The notes: generated by a model not told the origin, from the sequence alone. A stretch of DNA of 26,287 nucleotides from an uncultured Porphyromonadaceae bacterium (GCA_900545915.1 URAV01000042.1:1-26287), one strand, 5' to 3'; counted from the first letter of the stretch, positions 1 through 10,100 are shown. Translations and numbers: made by a program.

Positions 1-19
1 AATAAAAGGGCGGCTTAAC

Positions 20-51
20 AAAAAAAGAAGGTATCCTTTTCAGACACCTTC
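20..51 (-). terminator. Rho-independent terminator of purA
   Basis: On the minus strand a 9-bp stem (27-35 with 43-51, one G-U pair) closes a 7-nt loop and is followed by seven T residues (20-26). It begins about 20 nt after the purA stop codon. This is the classic intrinsic terminator form. Confidence 0.85.
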
Positions 52-71
52 TTTGCATTTGAAAAACTATT

Positions 72-1343
72 TTATTCTTCTGTATATCTTACGATCGTTT
101 GTTCACGGTCGGGACCTACCGAAACGATTTTGATCGGAACTTGCAGCTCTTCTTCTAAGAAAGCGATATAAGCGTTAAATTCTTCCGGAAATTCGTCTTC
201 ACTTTGCATTTTGGTCATATCGCATTTCCATCCCGGGAGTTCTACATATACCGGTTCGATAGAATCATTGATTTCAAAAGGAAATTCATCTGTTTCTTTA
301 CCATCGATTTTGTAAGCGACACAAGCTTTGATTGTTTCGAATGTATCGAGCACATCGCTTTTCATCATGATGAGGTGCGTAACGCCGTCTATCATAATGG
401 CATATTTCAAGGCAACGAGATCTATCCATCCGCAACGACGCTTACGTCCGGTTACAGCTCCGAATTCATGTCCGATTGTACACATTTTTTCGCCTGTTTC
501 GTCGAATAATTCTGTGGGGAAAGGTCCGCTTCCTACACGAGTACAATATGCTTTGAAAATACCGTAAACATTTCCTATTTTGTTGGGTGCTATGCCGAGT
601 CCCGTACAAGCGCCGGCACAAATGGTATTTGAAGAAGTCACAAAAGGATATGAACCGAAATCGACATCTAACAGAGTTCCTTGTGCTCCTTCTGCAAGAA
701 CGGATTTACCCTCTTTCAAGAACCTGTTTACAACGTGTTCGCTGTCGATAAGATTAAATTTTTTCAGATATTTCAGAGCTTCGAACCATTGATTTTCGAG
801 TTCTGTAATATTATATTGATAATTAAGCGATTTCAAAATAGATTCGTGCCGAGCTTTAGCTTTGGCATACTTCGTTTCGAAATCGTGTAATAAATCGCCT
901 ACTCGCAATCCGTTGCGGCTTACTTTATCGGTATAAGTAGGACCGATGCCTTTACCTGTCGTTCCGATTTTAGAGTCGCCTTTAGCAGCTTCGTATGCTG
1001 CGTCTAATATACGATGAGTCGGGAGTATAAGATGTGCTTTCTTCGAAATGTATAATCTTTGTGTCAGGTCATGTCCACTGGCTGCCAGAGCTTCGGCTTC
1101 CTGTTTGAAAAGAACCGGGTCAAGAACTACTCCATTGCCGATTACATTTACTTTTCCACCTTGAAAAATACCTGAAGGAATAGAGCGGAGTACATATTTT
1201 TGACCGTCGAACTCCAAAGTGTGTCCCGCATTTGGACCTCCTTGAAAACGGGTGATAACGTCATACTTAGGGGTTAGCACATCGACTACTTTTCCTTTAC
1301 CTTCGTCGCCCCATTGTAAACCTAATAGCACATCTACTTTCAT
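72..1343 (-). CDS. purA: Adenylosuccinate synthetase
   Basis: Cytoplasmic enzyme joining IMP and aspartate with GTP to give adenylosuccinate, the first committed step from IMP to AMP. The 423-residue protein is full length for the family. Visible motifs are the GTP-binding loop GDEGKGK at residues 12-18, GPNAGHT near 37-43, the IMP-binding stretch GTTGKGIGPTYTDK near 127-140, EGAQGTLLDVDFG, and the C-terminal GAVTGRKRRCGWID. The ATG at 1343 gives the conserved N-terminus directly, so the start is secure. It lies 51 nt downstream of the Fur-family gene with no recognisable promoter between them, so the two are probably co-transcribed, with the terminator at 20-51 ending the unit. Confidence 0.97.
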   Translation of the reverse strand: MKVDVLLGLQWGDEGKGKVVDVLTPKYDVITRFQGGPNAGHTLEFDGQKYVLRSIPSGIFQGGKVNVIGNGVVLDPVLFKQEAEALAASGHDLTQRLYISKKAHLILPTHRILDAAYEAAKGDSKIGTTGKGIGPTYTDKVSRNGLRVGDLLHDFETKYAKAKARHESILKSLNYQYNITELENQWFEALKYLKKFNLIDSEHVVNRFLKEGKSVLAEGAQGTLLDVDFGSYPFVTSSNTICAGACTGLGIAPNKIGNVYGIFKAYCTRVGSGPFPTELFDETGEKMCTIGHEFGAVTGRKRRCGWIDLVALKYAIMIDGVTHLIMMKSDVLDTFETIKACVAYKIDGKETDEFPFEINDSIEPVYVELPGWKCDMTKMQSEDEFPEEFNAYIAFLEEELQVPIKIVSVGPDREQTIVRYTEE

Positions 1344-1394
1344 ACGTATATACCTAATTTTATATAAACTTTCTTGTTCTTGAAAAAATAAGGG

Positions 1395-1865
1395 TTATTT
1401 ACGAGATGATTTTTTTCGTTCTGCCTGATTGCAACGGTTACATAGGCCATATACATACAAGGCATAATATGAAGTTGTAAATTTCCCGAATTTTTTGTTT
1501 GCCAATACATTCAATAGTTCTTGATCTTTCACTTCCTGTACTTTCCCGCATTTTGTACAAATCAGGTGATGATGGCTGACCATATTATACGATTTTTCGT
1601 ATTGAGCGGGATTGTAGCCGAATTGATGTTTCCTTATCAGGCCGGCATCGACAAGTAAGTCTACGGTATTGTAAATGGTTGCCCGGCTTACCCGATATTC
1701 GCTTTGAGACATAATGTCATAAAGCGAATCAACATCGAAATGTTCGTTCGTCGAATATATCTTATCCAATATGGCATAGCGCTCAGGAGTTTTGCGATGA
1801 CCTTTCGCTTCTAAATATTGAGTAAGTTTTTGTCTTACGATTTCTTTCGTTTTATCTTCCGGCAT
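1395..1865 (-). CDS. fur: Fur-family metal-responsive transcriptional repressor
   Basis: A 156-residue DNA-binding regulator of the Fur/PerR/Zur family. The N-terminal winged helix spans about residues 15-85, with the recognition-helix stretch YRVSRATIYNTVDLLVDAGLI at about 57-77. The dimerisation domain has His98-His99-His100 followed by CTKC (Cys103, Cys106) and CNRC (Cys142, Cys145), which together form the structural Zn(Cys)4 site; His42 and the HHH triplet are probable regulatory-metal ligands. Which metal or signal it senses (Fe, Mn/peroxide, Zn or haem) cannot be told from sequence, so the symbol fur is a family-level choice. A good promoter lies directly upstream (1889-1920) and purA follows in the same direction. 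Confidence 0.88.
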   Translation of the reverse strand: MPEDKTKEIVRQKLTQYLEAKGHRKTPERYAILDKIYSTNEHFDVDSLYDIMSQSEYRVSRATIYNTVDLLVDAGLIRKHQFGYNPAQYEKSYNMVSHHHLICTKCGKVQEVKDQELLNVLANKKFGKFTTSYYALYVYGLCNRCNQAERKKSSRK

Positions 1866-1888
1866 GGTGTCATTTGTAGGAAACAGGA

Positions 1889-1920
1889 CAAAGATAATTA
1901 ATTTTTATAACAAGAACAAT
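1889..1920 (-). promoter_or_regulatory. Bacteroidetes-type promoter of fur-purA
   Basis: On the minus strand TATCTTTG (1889-1896) matches the -7 consensus TAnnTTTG. ATTG (1917-1920) lies 20 nt upstream, the spacing expected for the -33 element. It sits between the upstream gene's stop (1932) and the fur start (1865), so fur need not depend on read-through. Confidence 0.75.
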
Positions 1921-1931
1921 GAAACATTAGT

Positions 1932-2621
1932 TCATTTATCTTGCGTCGGAAAAAGAGTGTCTTTGCAAAATTCATATTCCAGGAAGATCTCTTCTGCAAA
2001 TCTTTTTTGTTTGTCGTTTCCTGTTTCGTATATATGGCGAAATATGTCGGCTGTATGTTCTGCTGTTTGAAGATCTCGGTGCATCAGTCGTTTTATGCAA
2101 TTGAGTGCCGCTATTCGTATTGAGGAGATTTCCCGGTCGTCTTGGTTTAAAACTGAGGATATGAGATTTTCTTCTGCCGCTTTGTCCGGATACCTGTTTT
2201 GCATCATTAACCGGTTGAATAACTGGTATCCTGTATAGCGAAGAATTTCTTTGTCCGATGTGACCCATTCGCTTGCTTTTTGTATTGCGAACGGGAGTTT
2301 GATAAATAAATTCATGCAACAAATATCTGCAATTTCCGGGTAGGGAATTTCTTCAGCCCATTGTTGAGCTATATCAGGATTCATCTCATTTGCAGGATAT
2401 AGCCATGTAGCCAACATTTTCGATTCTCTTATTTGTTCTTTCCAAAGATATTGAGCTAATTCTGCATTGGGTGTATATGATTCTGCGATATTGCGTATCA
2501 ATGGAAGGGTAAGACCGAAATTAATTCGGTATTCCATTCCTTTTTCTCGCATACTTGTAGAAACGATTCCGTTCATTGCCATTCTGAATCGTTTTTTGAT
2601 TTCCCGTAAAGTTTCCTCCAT
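1932..2621 (-). CDS. AlkD-like HEAT-repeat protein, DNA alkylation repair family
   Basis: A 229-residue all-helical protein resembling the AlkD/AlkC DNA alkylation repair family, which uses HEAT-like repeats to wrap DNA and, in characterised members, excises N3- and N7-alkylpurines. Support is the family length, the helical repeat texture, the N-terminal RINFGLTLPLIRNIA stretch and a conserved-looking PEIADICCMNLF segment at about 95-106. In Bacillus AlkD the corresponding catalytic segment carries Trp-Asp; here it appears to read Ala98-Asp99, so the Asp is kept while the Trp is lost, and Arg128 may match the catalytic Arg. This alignment was made by eye. Classical glycosylase activity is therefore uncertain. 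It has its own promoter and lies 66 nt upstream of fur. Confidence 0.75.
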   Translation of the reverse strand: MEETLREIKKRFRMAMNGIVSTSMREKGMEYRINFGLTLPLIRNIAESYTPNAELAQYLWKEQIRESKMLATWLYPANEMNPDIAQQWAEEIPYPEIADICCMNLFIKLPFAIQKASEWVTSDKEILRYTGYQLFNRLMMQNRYPDKAAEENLISSVLNQDDREISSIRIAALNCIKRLMHRDLQTAEHTADIFRHIYETGNDKQKRFAEEIFLEYEFCKDTLFPTQDK

Positions 2622-2649
2622 AAAAGTTAAGATGTAAAATAGCTTTTTT

Positions 2650-2657
2650 CAAAGGTA
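2650..2657 (-). promoter_or_regulatory. -7 element upstream of the AlkD-like gene
   Basis: TACCTTTG on the minus strand, 28 nt upstream of the ATG, exactly fits TAnnTTTG. No convincing -33 TTG is seen at 19-20 nt. Confidence 0.6.
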
Positions 2658-2691
2658 CGTAGAATTTTTATTTTTACTCGATATAAAATAT

Positions 2692-2729
2692 AAAAAACGG
2701 ATAATCTCATAATTGAAATTATCCGTTTT
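2692..2729 (-). terminator. Terminator of the dipeptidyl peptidase III gene
   Basis: A perfect 12-bp stem (2694-2705 with 2718-2729) around a 12-nt loop, running into a run of six T residues on the minus strand (2692-2697). It begins about 20 nt after the peptidase stop and precedes the next promoter at 2650. Confidence 0.85.
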
Positions 2730-2750
2730 CCATATTATTGTTTATGAGTT

Positions 2751-4784
2751 TTAATCATTATAAGTAGGTAGAGGGGAATAGTCTTTTGAATATCGTAACA
2801 TTTGTTCGGAATACCCTTCATCGTATGAGATTTTTACATCTGTGATATTTCCGTTACTATCTTTTACGGGGGTATATACAGGATTAATGAACCCCTTATA
2901 CGGAGCAATGTTCAATTTCTCGTAACGGGCTAATACTTCTTTATGAAGATCGGGATCTACTTTTACGGCATAAGTTTCCACAAGATTCTTTCCGGCTTCA
3001 TAATCTCCCGTAGATTTGATGCGTTGTATTTCTGCCAACAATTCGCCCAGTAATGTTCTCATTTTGTTGTAATCGTTTATAACGACAAATGTCTTTCCGT
3101 TTTTCTTTTTAAATTCTACAACTTTATCCTGAGCACCTTTTTCCAATACCCAAGCTGCGATCAATTGTCGATTACGCATGTGCGCTTCTTCGATGTTTTT
3201 ACCGGGAGCGATACGGGTCAGCTGAGTCATAAGGCCGTTCATCATGTATTTATAGTATTCCGACTTATAGGCATCTGCTGTGGGTAGCAATCCAAGAGAT
3301 ACTATTTTCGGGTCGGCGATATAATAGAGGGCAAATAAATCTGCTCGTGCTTCTTCGAGAGTAGATGTATAGGCTTTTAATGCATCGGGATCTGTACCCG
3401 GAAGTAATTTCCCGGAAGCATGTCCGAGACATTCATGCAGGTCGGTATGCAAATTATCGGCTTGAAATCCGTATTTTTCTATCCAATTACGTTCAGTATC
3501 GCTCCATACGAATTCTTCTGCAAACCCATTTCCTTGTGCTGCTTTATCATAAGCGTCTGTAATATTTTCGATCGTTACGGATTTTGAACCGTGATCGTGA
3601 CGTATCCAGTTGGAGTTCGGAAGATTGATTCCGATAGCGGTAGAGGGATAAGAATCTCCTCCAAGAATAGCTGCGGTGATTACTTTTGCCGATACGCCTT
3701 TCACATTTTCTTTTTTAAACCGATTATCTACGGGAGAGTTGCTTTCAAACCATTGAGCGTTGTTGCTGATGATCTCGGTACGTCTTGAAGCTTCTTTATT
3801 TTTAAAATTAACCAATGCTTCCCAGCTGGCTTTCATCCCGAGAGGATCTCCGTAAGTTTCGGTAAATCCGTTTACAAAATCAATGTCAGAGTTCAAATCT
3901 CCGACCCAAAGGATTGCGTATTCGTCAAATTCTTTTAAGTTGCCGCTTTTATTATAAGAAATCAGTTTTTCGATTACAGCTTTTTGTTGGTCGTTTTCTG
4001 CAACGGCAGCAGCTTTTTCAAGCCAATATACGACTTTTTCTAAAGCTTCGGAATAACGACCTCCGACTTTATAAACTTGTTCTTGTATTTTTCCGTTCCG
4101 TTTAACCAGACGGCTGTTCAATCCGTATGAGATAGGAGTGGGATCGGCAGGATTTTTCATGTTATTATAAAAAGCTTCGGCTTCGGCCTGTGTGACACCG
4201 TCATAATAATTCCCTGCAGAAGTAGCGACAAGATCCTCTCCTTCGGCCTGATTTACCCGTTTTGTCATGATCTTGGGGTTAAACATTACCGGAGTGATGT
4301 CGTTCAGTAAATCTTTAATGCTTTCTCCATTTTTTAATGGTAAAGTTTGAGCGGGAATAGAACTGACAGCTTGAACGAAAAATTTTTGGCTGAATTCCGG
4401 TTTAAATTTATCCGTAGAATAGTGGTGGTGTATTCCATTGGCAAACCATACTTGTTTCAGATATTTTTCCAAAGCTTTAAAATCTTTACTGTTTCTGTCT
4501 CCTTTATATTGGGTATAAACAGCCTCGAGAGTCCGACGGATAGCCAGATTCCATTTTCCGTTTTGATCATATAAAATATCTCGTCCTTGCAATGCAGCTT
4601 GAGAAAGATAATAGACTAATTCTTTTTGTTTAGGTGTCAAGTCTTCAAATCCCGGAACTTTGTAACGAAGTATTTCCAGATCTGCAAATTTTTCAACCGA
4701 ATAGAAATTTTTTTCAGCTGCCGATATTTCGACAGATGTTGAAAATGTAGCTGCGGCTATTATCATACAAATAGTTTTTTTCAT
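2751..4784 (-). CDS. Dipeptidyl peptidase III, zinc peptidase family M49, exported
   Basis: A zinc exopeptidase predicted to remove dipeptides from the N-terminus of short peptides. From the ATG at 4784 the protein has 677 residues, typical of bacterial M49. The zinc motif HECLGH is at residues 450-455 (HECLGH rather than the eukaryotic HELLGH) and EEARAD at 477-482 supplies the third ligand Glu478; both are diagnostic. The N-terminus MKKTICMIIAAATF..SA is a cleavable signal peptide, so it probably acts in the periplasm. The open frame extends to a TTG at 4811, and an ATG at 4790 is also possible, but the ATG at 4784 gives the cleanest signal peptide. Flanked by its own promoter (4820-4827) and terminator, so monocistronic. 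Confidence 0.92.
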   Translation of the reverse strand: MKKTICMIIAAATFSTSVEISAAEKNFYSVEKFADLEILRYKVPGFEDLTPKQKELVYYLSQAALQGRDILYDQNGKWNLAIRRTLEAVYTQYKGDRNSKDFKALEKYLKQVWFANGIHHHYSTDKFKPEFSQKFFVQAVSSIPAQTLPLKNGESIKDLLNDITPVMFNPKIMTKRVNQAEGEDLVATSAGNYYDGVTQAEAEAFYNNMKNPADPTPISYGLNSRLVKRNGKIQEQVYKVGGRYSEALEKVVYWLEKAAAVAENDQQKAVIEKLISYNKSGNLKEFDEYAILWVGDLNSDIDFVNGFTETYGDPLGMKASWEALVNFKNKEASRRTEIISNNAQWFESNSPVDNRFKKENVKGVSAKVITAAILGGDSYPSTAIGINLPNSNWIRHDHGSKSVTIENITDAYDKAAQGNGFAEEFVWSDTERNWIEKYGFQADNLHTDLHECLGHASGKLLPGTDPDALKAYTSTLEEARADLFALYYIADPKIVSLGLLPTADAYKSEYYKYMMNGLMTQLTRIAPGKNIEEAHMRNRQLIAAWVLEKGAQDKVVEFKKKNGKTFVVINDYNKMRTLLGELLAEIQRIKSTGDYEAGKNLVETYAVKVDPDLHKEVLARYEKLNIAPYKGFINPVYTPVKDSNGNITDVKISYDEGYSEQMLRYSKDYSPLPTYND

Positions 4785-4819
4785 TGTCATCTTGTTTGGT
4801 CTGTGTTTCAATGTATATG

Positions 4820-4827
4820 CAAAAGTA
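4820..4827 (-). promoter_or_regulatory. -7 element of the dipeptidyl peptidase III gene
   Basis: TACTTTTG on the minus strand fits TAnnTTTG exactly, 35 nt upstream of the ATG at 4784. Transcription would begin near 4814, which also argues against the TTG at 4811 as the start codon. Confidence 0.65.
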
Positions 4828-5078
4828 CAATCTTCAGGCTAAAGAAAAAAGTTTTGTCGGTAAAACTCCAAAAGCTTAGGTAATTTTAGAGAATATTATT
4901 TTGTCAGCTTCGGACATTTATCATTATTTTTTAATTGTGAGTTTTCAATGAGCTATTTTACAGCTTTTATTTTTATTTGATCTGGAATTTTTAAAGTAAA
5001 GATTTGAGATAGAAACTTGTTTATTTCTGATTAAAAGGTATTTTGTGTTATAAATCGTAGTCGGGTTATATTCAAATA

Positions 5079-6407
5079 TTATTCGAAAATTATAGAAAAT
5101 GTTGTATATTTATTCAATTCGGACGATATTTCTACTTTTCCTCCATAATAAGACAATATTTTTAAAGAAAGGCTTAGCCCTATTCCGTATCCGGGATATT
5201 CCCGAGCATTGGATGCTCTGTAAAAAGACTGGAAAATGTGGTTGATCTCTTCTTGTGGTATACCGATACCATGATCGGTTATTTCTATTATTTTTTTTGA
5301 AGAATCATAGAATAGACGTATCTGGACGGTTTTATTTCCCGAATATTTACAAGCATTATCAATAATATTCCGGAGTGCTATTTCCAGCAATTCTGAATTT
5401 GCTTCGATTGTTATATCATAACATTTTTCGTTGAGTAGAAGTTGTATGCGGTCATTATCTGTGAAACGTTCTTTTAACCAGTATCCTAAGAAAATCAATT
5501 CTGATGGGCGCATTTGCATCTCTTCTTCTTGATGAGAAAGAGATAACAAATTTTGAGTTAATCGGGATATGCGTTTACTTTCGGTCATTATTCGTTGTAA
5601 TGCTGCGATATATTCTTCTACAGAACGTTTTTTCATTAAGCTGATTTCACATTCGCCCTGAATTGCCGTAATCGGATTGTTTAATTCGTGAGAAGCGTTG
5701 TTTATGAATGCTTTTTCCGATTTGAAAGCTGTGTCGATGCGATCCAACATTTCATTTAATGTCTGTATCAATGTATCCAATTCGTCGTTGTTATCAGTTC
5801 TTTTAAGTCTTATGTTCAGATTATTTCCACGTATTCGTTTTAATTCTTTTAATAAATTCTGTAAGGGGGCAAGTATTCGATTTGAGTAAATTCTTCCGGT
5901 AAGATAGATCAAAATTACACTGAAGAATATTAATATAATCATTAATATTAGAATATGGTCAATGATATTGTCGCCATAATGATTTTCCGATAAAATTATG
6001 ACAATAAAATTTCCTTCATTATCCGGATAATATAAGGCTGCACCTAATTGTTTACCATGTTTAAATGTAATGGGAGTTTTTGTGAAAAGCTTTTGAATCT
6101 GATCTGCAGAAAGAAATAATTGTAATGAATCTTCAGCTGATGAAATACTGTCTGCATTCAATAATATTTCATGAGCGAGGGGGAGTAACTCATTGTATTT
6201 TTTTTGAATAATTTGGTAACTCGATTCGTCTACTTCGTCTTTTTCCCAATGTTTTTGAGCAGTTATATAAGCTTTATCAACAAGATAAGAGTAATACAAT
6301 GTATTAATGTACCGTGTTGTAAAAAAATAGAAAATAATCACGATAACCGTAATAATACTTACTGTAGTCGTTGTATAAAATAATGCTATTTTGTGACCTA
6401 TTTTCAT
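5079..6407 (-). CDS. Sensor histidine kinase of the metal efflux operon (CzcS/CusS type)
   Basis: Inner-membrane sensor kinase of 442 residues. Order: TM1 about 8-30, periplasmic sensor domain about 31-150, TM2 about 151-170, HAMP about 171-222, HisKA with phospho-acceptor His240 in ASHELNNPIT, then an HATPase domain with N box NIIDNACKYS (349-356), G1 box DHGIGIP (378-384) and G2 box GYGIG. The H box reads HELNNPI instead of the usual HELRTPL. The sensor loop holds several histidines (53, 79, 117, 143) that could bind metal; this is inference. It begins 7 nt after the response-regulator stop and is the last gene of the efflux operon, so it should phosphorylate that regulator. No clear terminator follows. 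Confidence 0.9.
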   Translation of the reverse strand: MKIGHKIALFYTTTTVSIITVIVIIFYFFTTRYINTLYYSYLVDKAYITAQKHWEKDEVDESSYQIIQKKYNELLPLAHEILLNADSISSAEDSLQLFLSADQIQKLFTKTPITFKHGKQLGAALYYPDNEGNFIVIILSENHYGDNIIDHILILMIILIFFSVILIYLTGRIYSNRILAPLQNLLKELKRIRGNNLNIRLKRTDNNDELDTLIQTLNEMLDRIDTAFKSEKAFINNASHELNNPITAIQGECEISLMKKRSVEEYIAALQRIMTESKRISRLTQNLLSLSHQEEEMQMRPSELIFLGYWLKERFTDNDRIQLLLNEKCYDITIEANSELLEIALRNIIDNACKYSGNKTVQIRLFYDSSKKIIEITDHGIGIPQEEINHIFQSFYRASNAREYPGYGIGLSLSLKILSYYGGKVEISSELNKYTTFSIIFE

Positions 6408-6414
6408 GTTTTGT

Positions 6415-7095
6415 CTAATGCGCTTCCATAATGTAACCAGTACCCATTACCGTATGTATGAGTTTTTTATCGAAATCTTTATCTATTTTTGCTCTTAAAT
6501 AGTTGACATATACATCCACAATATTGGTGTTAGGGTCGAAATTTTTATCCCATACGTTTTTTAATAGATTCATTCTTGAAAGTACACATCCCTGATTCTG
6601 GAGAAAATATTCTAACAGACGGTATTCCTTTACCGTAAGTTCTATTTCTCGAGTTCCTCGTTGAGCTTTTCTGGTGTTGCAATTCAATACCAGATCTGCA
6701 CAGGTCAGTGTTTGTGCGCTCTTGTCATTGCAGCTTCGCCTAACAAGTGCTTTGACACGAGCTCCGAGCTCTTGAAAGTTAAAGGGTTTTACTAAATAGT
6801 CATCAGCCCCAGCCTCCAGTCCGGAGACAATATCGTCACTTGTCCCTAATGCCGTAAGTAAAAGAATGGGAGTTCGGTATCCTTCTGTTTGCCTGAATTT
6901 TTTACAAACTTCCAACCCGTTCATTTGTGGCATTATAATATCCAGAATCAATATATCATATTGTTCTTGTTGTATAGCTTTCCATGCAGAAATTCCGTCA
7001 TGAACAGTATAAACCGTATGTCCGGATTCTTGAAGCCCCCGTTCAATAAATGAGGCGATATTTATTTCGTCTTCAGCTAAAAGTATATAAGCCAT
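6415..7095 (-). CDS. OmpR-family response regulator of the metal efflux operon
   Basis: A 226-residue response regulator. The receiver domain (about 1-118) has the acidic pair Glu8-Asp9, phospho-acceptor Asp52 in LILDIIMPQMNG, Thr81 and Lys103. The C-terminal winged-helix domain (about 130-223) has ELTVKEYRLLEYFLQN and ends in the wing sequence TVMGTGYIM. It is directly followed by its kinase (7-nt gap) and preceded by the RND pump (47-nt gap), the gene order of metal-sensing CzcRS/CusRS-like systems, although here the regulators lie downstream of the structural genes. Likely activates the operon in response to excess periplasmic metal. Confidence 0.93.
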   Translation of the reverse strand: MAYILLAEDEINIASFIERGLQESGHTVYTVHDGISAWKAIQQEQYDILILDIIMPQMNGLEVCKKFRQTEGYRTPILLLTALGTSDDIVSGLEAGADDYLVKPFNFQELGARVKALVRRSCNDKSAQTLTCADLVLNCNTRKAQRGTREIELTVKEYRLLEYFLQNQGCVLSRMNLLKNVWDKNFDPNTNIVDVYVNYLRAKIDKDFDKKLIHTVMGTGYIMEAH

Positions 7096-7129
7096 GTCTG
7101 TTTTATGTAGTTACCTTTGTATATCATCG

Positions 7130-7137
7130 CAAATATA
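7130..7137 (-). promoter_or_regulatory. Possible internal promoter of the two-component genes
   Basis: TATATTTG on the minus strand in the 47-nt gap before the response regulator fits TAnnTTTG, 34 nt upstream of its ATG. No good -33 element is visible because that position falls in the end of the pump gene. It would give basal regulator expression independent of the pump genes. Confidence 0.4.
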
Positions 7138-7142
7138 ACAAA

Positions 7143-10100
7143 TTACAATCGTCTTTGTCTAAGATTGCCGTTGTTGTCATATAACATTTTTTGATAAAAA
7201 CATTCGATTATTAGCGGGAAAACAAAAAGAGCGAAGATGGTTGCACTGACCAGTCCCCCGATTATTACAATTGCCAATGGTCGTTGTGATTCAGATCCTA
7301 TGCCATGACTCAGTGCAGCTGGCATTAATCCTATTGCTGCCATAGCAGCAGTCATTATTACAGGACGTATTCGGGAACGCATACTTGATTTTACTGCATC
7401 CTGAAGAGGCAGCCGAGTTTTAATGTTTTGTTTGATGTCCGAAATCATAATAACGCCGTTTTGAATACATATTCCGAACAAAGCTATAAATCCGATTCCG
7501 GCAGATATGGAAAAATTGAAATCGGTCAACAGAAGAGCTATTATTCCGCCTGCAGCAGCGAACGGAACATTGAGTAAGACAAGTCCGGCATCTCGAGCAT
7601 TGGAAAATAAAATAAATAGAATGATAAATATAATAATGATGCTGATAGGAACGACTTGGGCTAATCGTTTGGATGCACGTTGTTGATTTTCGAAATCACC
7701 TGTCCATTTTAATGTATAACCTTCGGGTAAAACGACTTGTTCGTTTATTTTCTTTTGTGCTTCGGCAACAGCACTTCCCATATCTCTTCCTCGCACCGAG
7801 AATTTGACCGCACAGAATCGGGCATGATTATCCCGAAATATAAGCAGAGGTCCTGTGATTGTTTTTATTTCTGCTAATTCTTTTATGGGGATCATTGTTC
7901 CGTCCATTGCTTGAACGAGAATTTTTCCTATTTCGTCTTCATTTTGTCTAAATTCTTCTTTATAACGTACCATGATGTTAAATTTTTTTTCTTCTTCGTA
8001 TAAGGTCGATGCCGATTTGCCTCCAATAGCCATTTCTATAATACTTTGAACATTCTCTTTCGATACTCCGTAACGGGCAAGTTTTTGTTCATTCAGCTCT
8101 ATTCTTAATTCTGGCTGTCCTATGTTTCTGATTACTCCTACATCTTCTATTCCATTTACGGTTTTTAATATATTGCTGATTTGAGAAGCCTTTTGTTCAG
8201 AATAATAGAGATCTTTGCCAAAAACTTTTACAGCAATTGAACCCTTTACTCCGGAAGCGGCTTCTTCTACATTGTCGGTAATAGGTTGAGAAAAATTGAA
8301 ATCTATTCCGGGATATCTGCTCAGATCCTTTTGCATTTTTTCAATAAGTTCCGCTTTAGAAAGTTTACTTTTCCATTCTTTTTCGGGATGAATATCCACA
8401 TGAAATTCGATATTGTAAAAACCGGTTGCATCTGTCCCATCATTAGGACGTCCGGTTTGTGACATAACCTGTCGTACTTCAGGGTAATTTTTCAGCTCTT
8501 TTCTCATCTCATTTGCCAGCTTTACCGATTCATTTAGAGAAATACTTTGAGGCAAAGTTGCCCGGATGTAGATAGAGCCTTCATTCAATTGCGGAAGAAA
8601 CTCTGTCCCGAGTAATGTAAAGCACCATAATCCGAAAAGTGCAAAAGTACTTGCAATTCCAATCGTGGTTTTTTTGTAGAAGTGGCACTTTTCAAAGAAA
8701 GAAGCGGCTTTTTCTTTGATAAAACGAACAAATCGGTTTTCTTTTTCTTTTACGTTTTTTTTCAGCAGTATTGAAGATAGTACCGGTACTAAAGTCAAAG
8801 TGAATATTAAAGCTCCCAATAGAGCAAAGCCAAGTGTATAGGCGAGGGGAGAAAACATTTTTCCTTCTACTTTTTGGAAAGAGAAAATCGGAATTAGTGC
8901 TGTGATAATGATTAGTTTTGAAAAGAAGACGGCTTTAGCCTTTTCTTTGGAAATGTTTCGGATCAACCCCATTTTAGACATTCTGTTAAATGCAGTCATT
9001 CCACTTTCTTTTGCTTTACGGTCTAATGTAACGAAAATTCCTTCTACCATTACGACTGCTCCGTCTATGATAATCCCGAAATCGATTGCTCCCATAGATA
9101 GAAGATTTGCAGACATACCCATCATACGAAGACAGATAAAGGCAAATAAAAGAGCCAGAGGTATCACGATCCCGACAATAACGGTAGTACGCCAATCTGC
9201 CATAAATATCAAAACGATAAAAGTAACTAACAATATCCCCTCGATGAGATTGTGAGTTACCGTATTGACTGCGAGATTTACCAGATTCTCTCTATCATAA
9301 AATGATACTATTTCTACATCTTTAGGTAATATGTTTTCATTGATATAAGAGATCTTTTTTTTCAGCGCATCGATGACTTCTTTGGGATTTTCATTTTTTC
9401 GCATAATGACAATGCCTTCTACCACATCGTTCTCGTTCATGCGTCCTACTTGTCCTAAACGAGGTAGGCACGATTCGTGTACTTCAGCCAGGTGTTTTAC
9501 TAAAATAGGAGTTCCGTTTATATTTTTTACGACAATGTTTTTGATCTCGTCCATGTCGTTGATTAACCCGATTCCACGAACCACATAGGCTTGAGAACTT
9601 TTGGTTATTATATCTCCTCCTACATTGATATTACTGTTTGCAATGGCATCAAATAATTCTAACGATGAAATACCGTAGTTTTTTAGTTGATGAGGATTTA
9701 CACTTACTTCGAAAGTTTTAACTTCTCCTCCGAAACTGACAATATCGGCAACTCCAGGCACAGAACGGAGGTTACGGTCGATAATCCAATCTTGAATTGT
9801 TTTTAACTCTCGGATATTTTTTTTATCGCTTCGTAAAGTGTAACGAAAGATTTCTCCGGTAGGTCCGTATAGGGGTTGTACTTCTGGTGTTACTCCTTCC
9901 GGAAGATCTGCATCGTTTAACAAATTATATACTTGTTGTCGTGCCGTAAAATCATCTGCATCATCATCGAACATCACGTTGATGACTGATAATCCGAATA
10001 ATGTAGTAGATCGAATGTCGGTTTTTTGTTGTACTGGATTCATCGCTATTTCTATCGGAATAGTGATGAATTTTTCTATTTCTTCAGCACTTCTTCCCGG

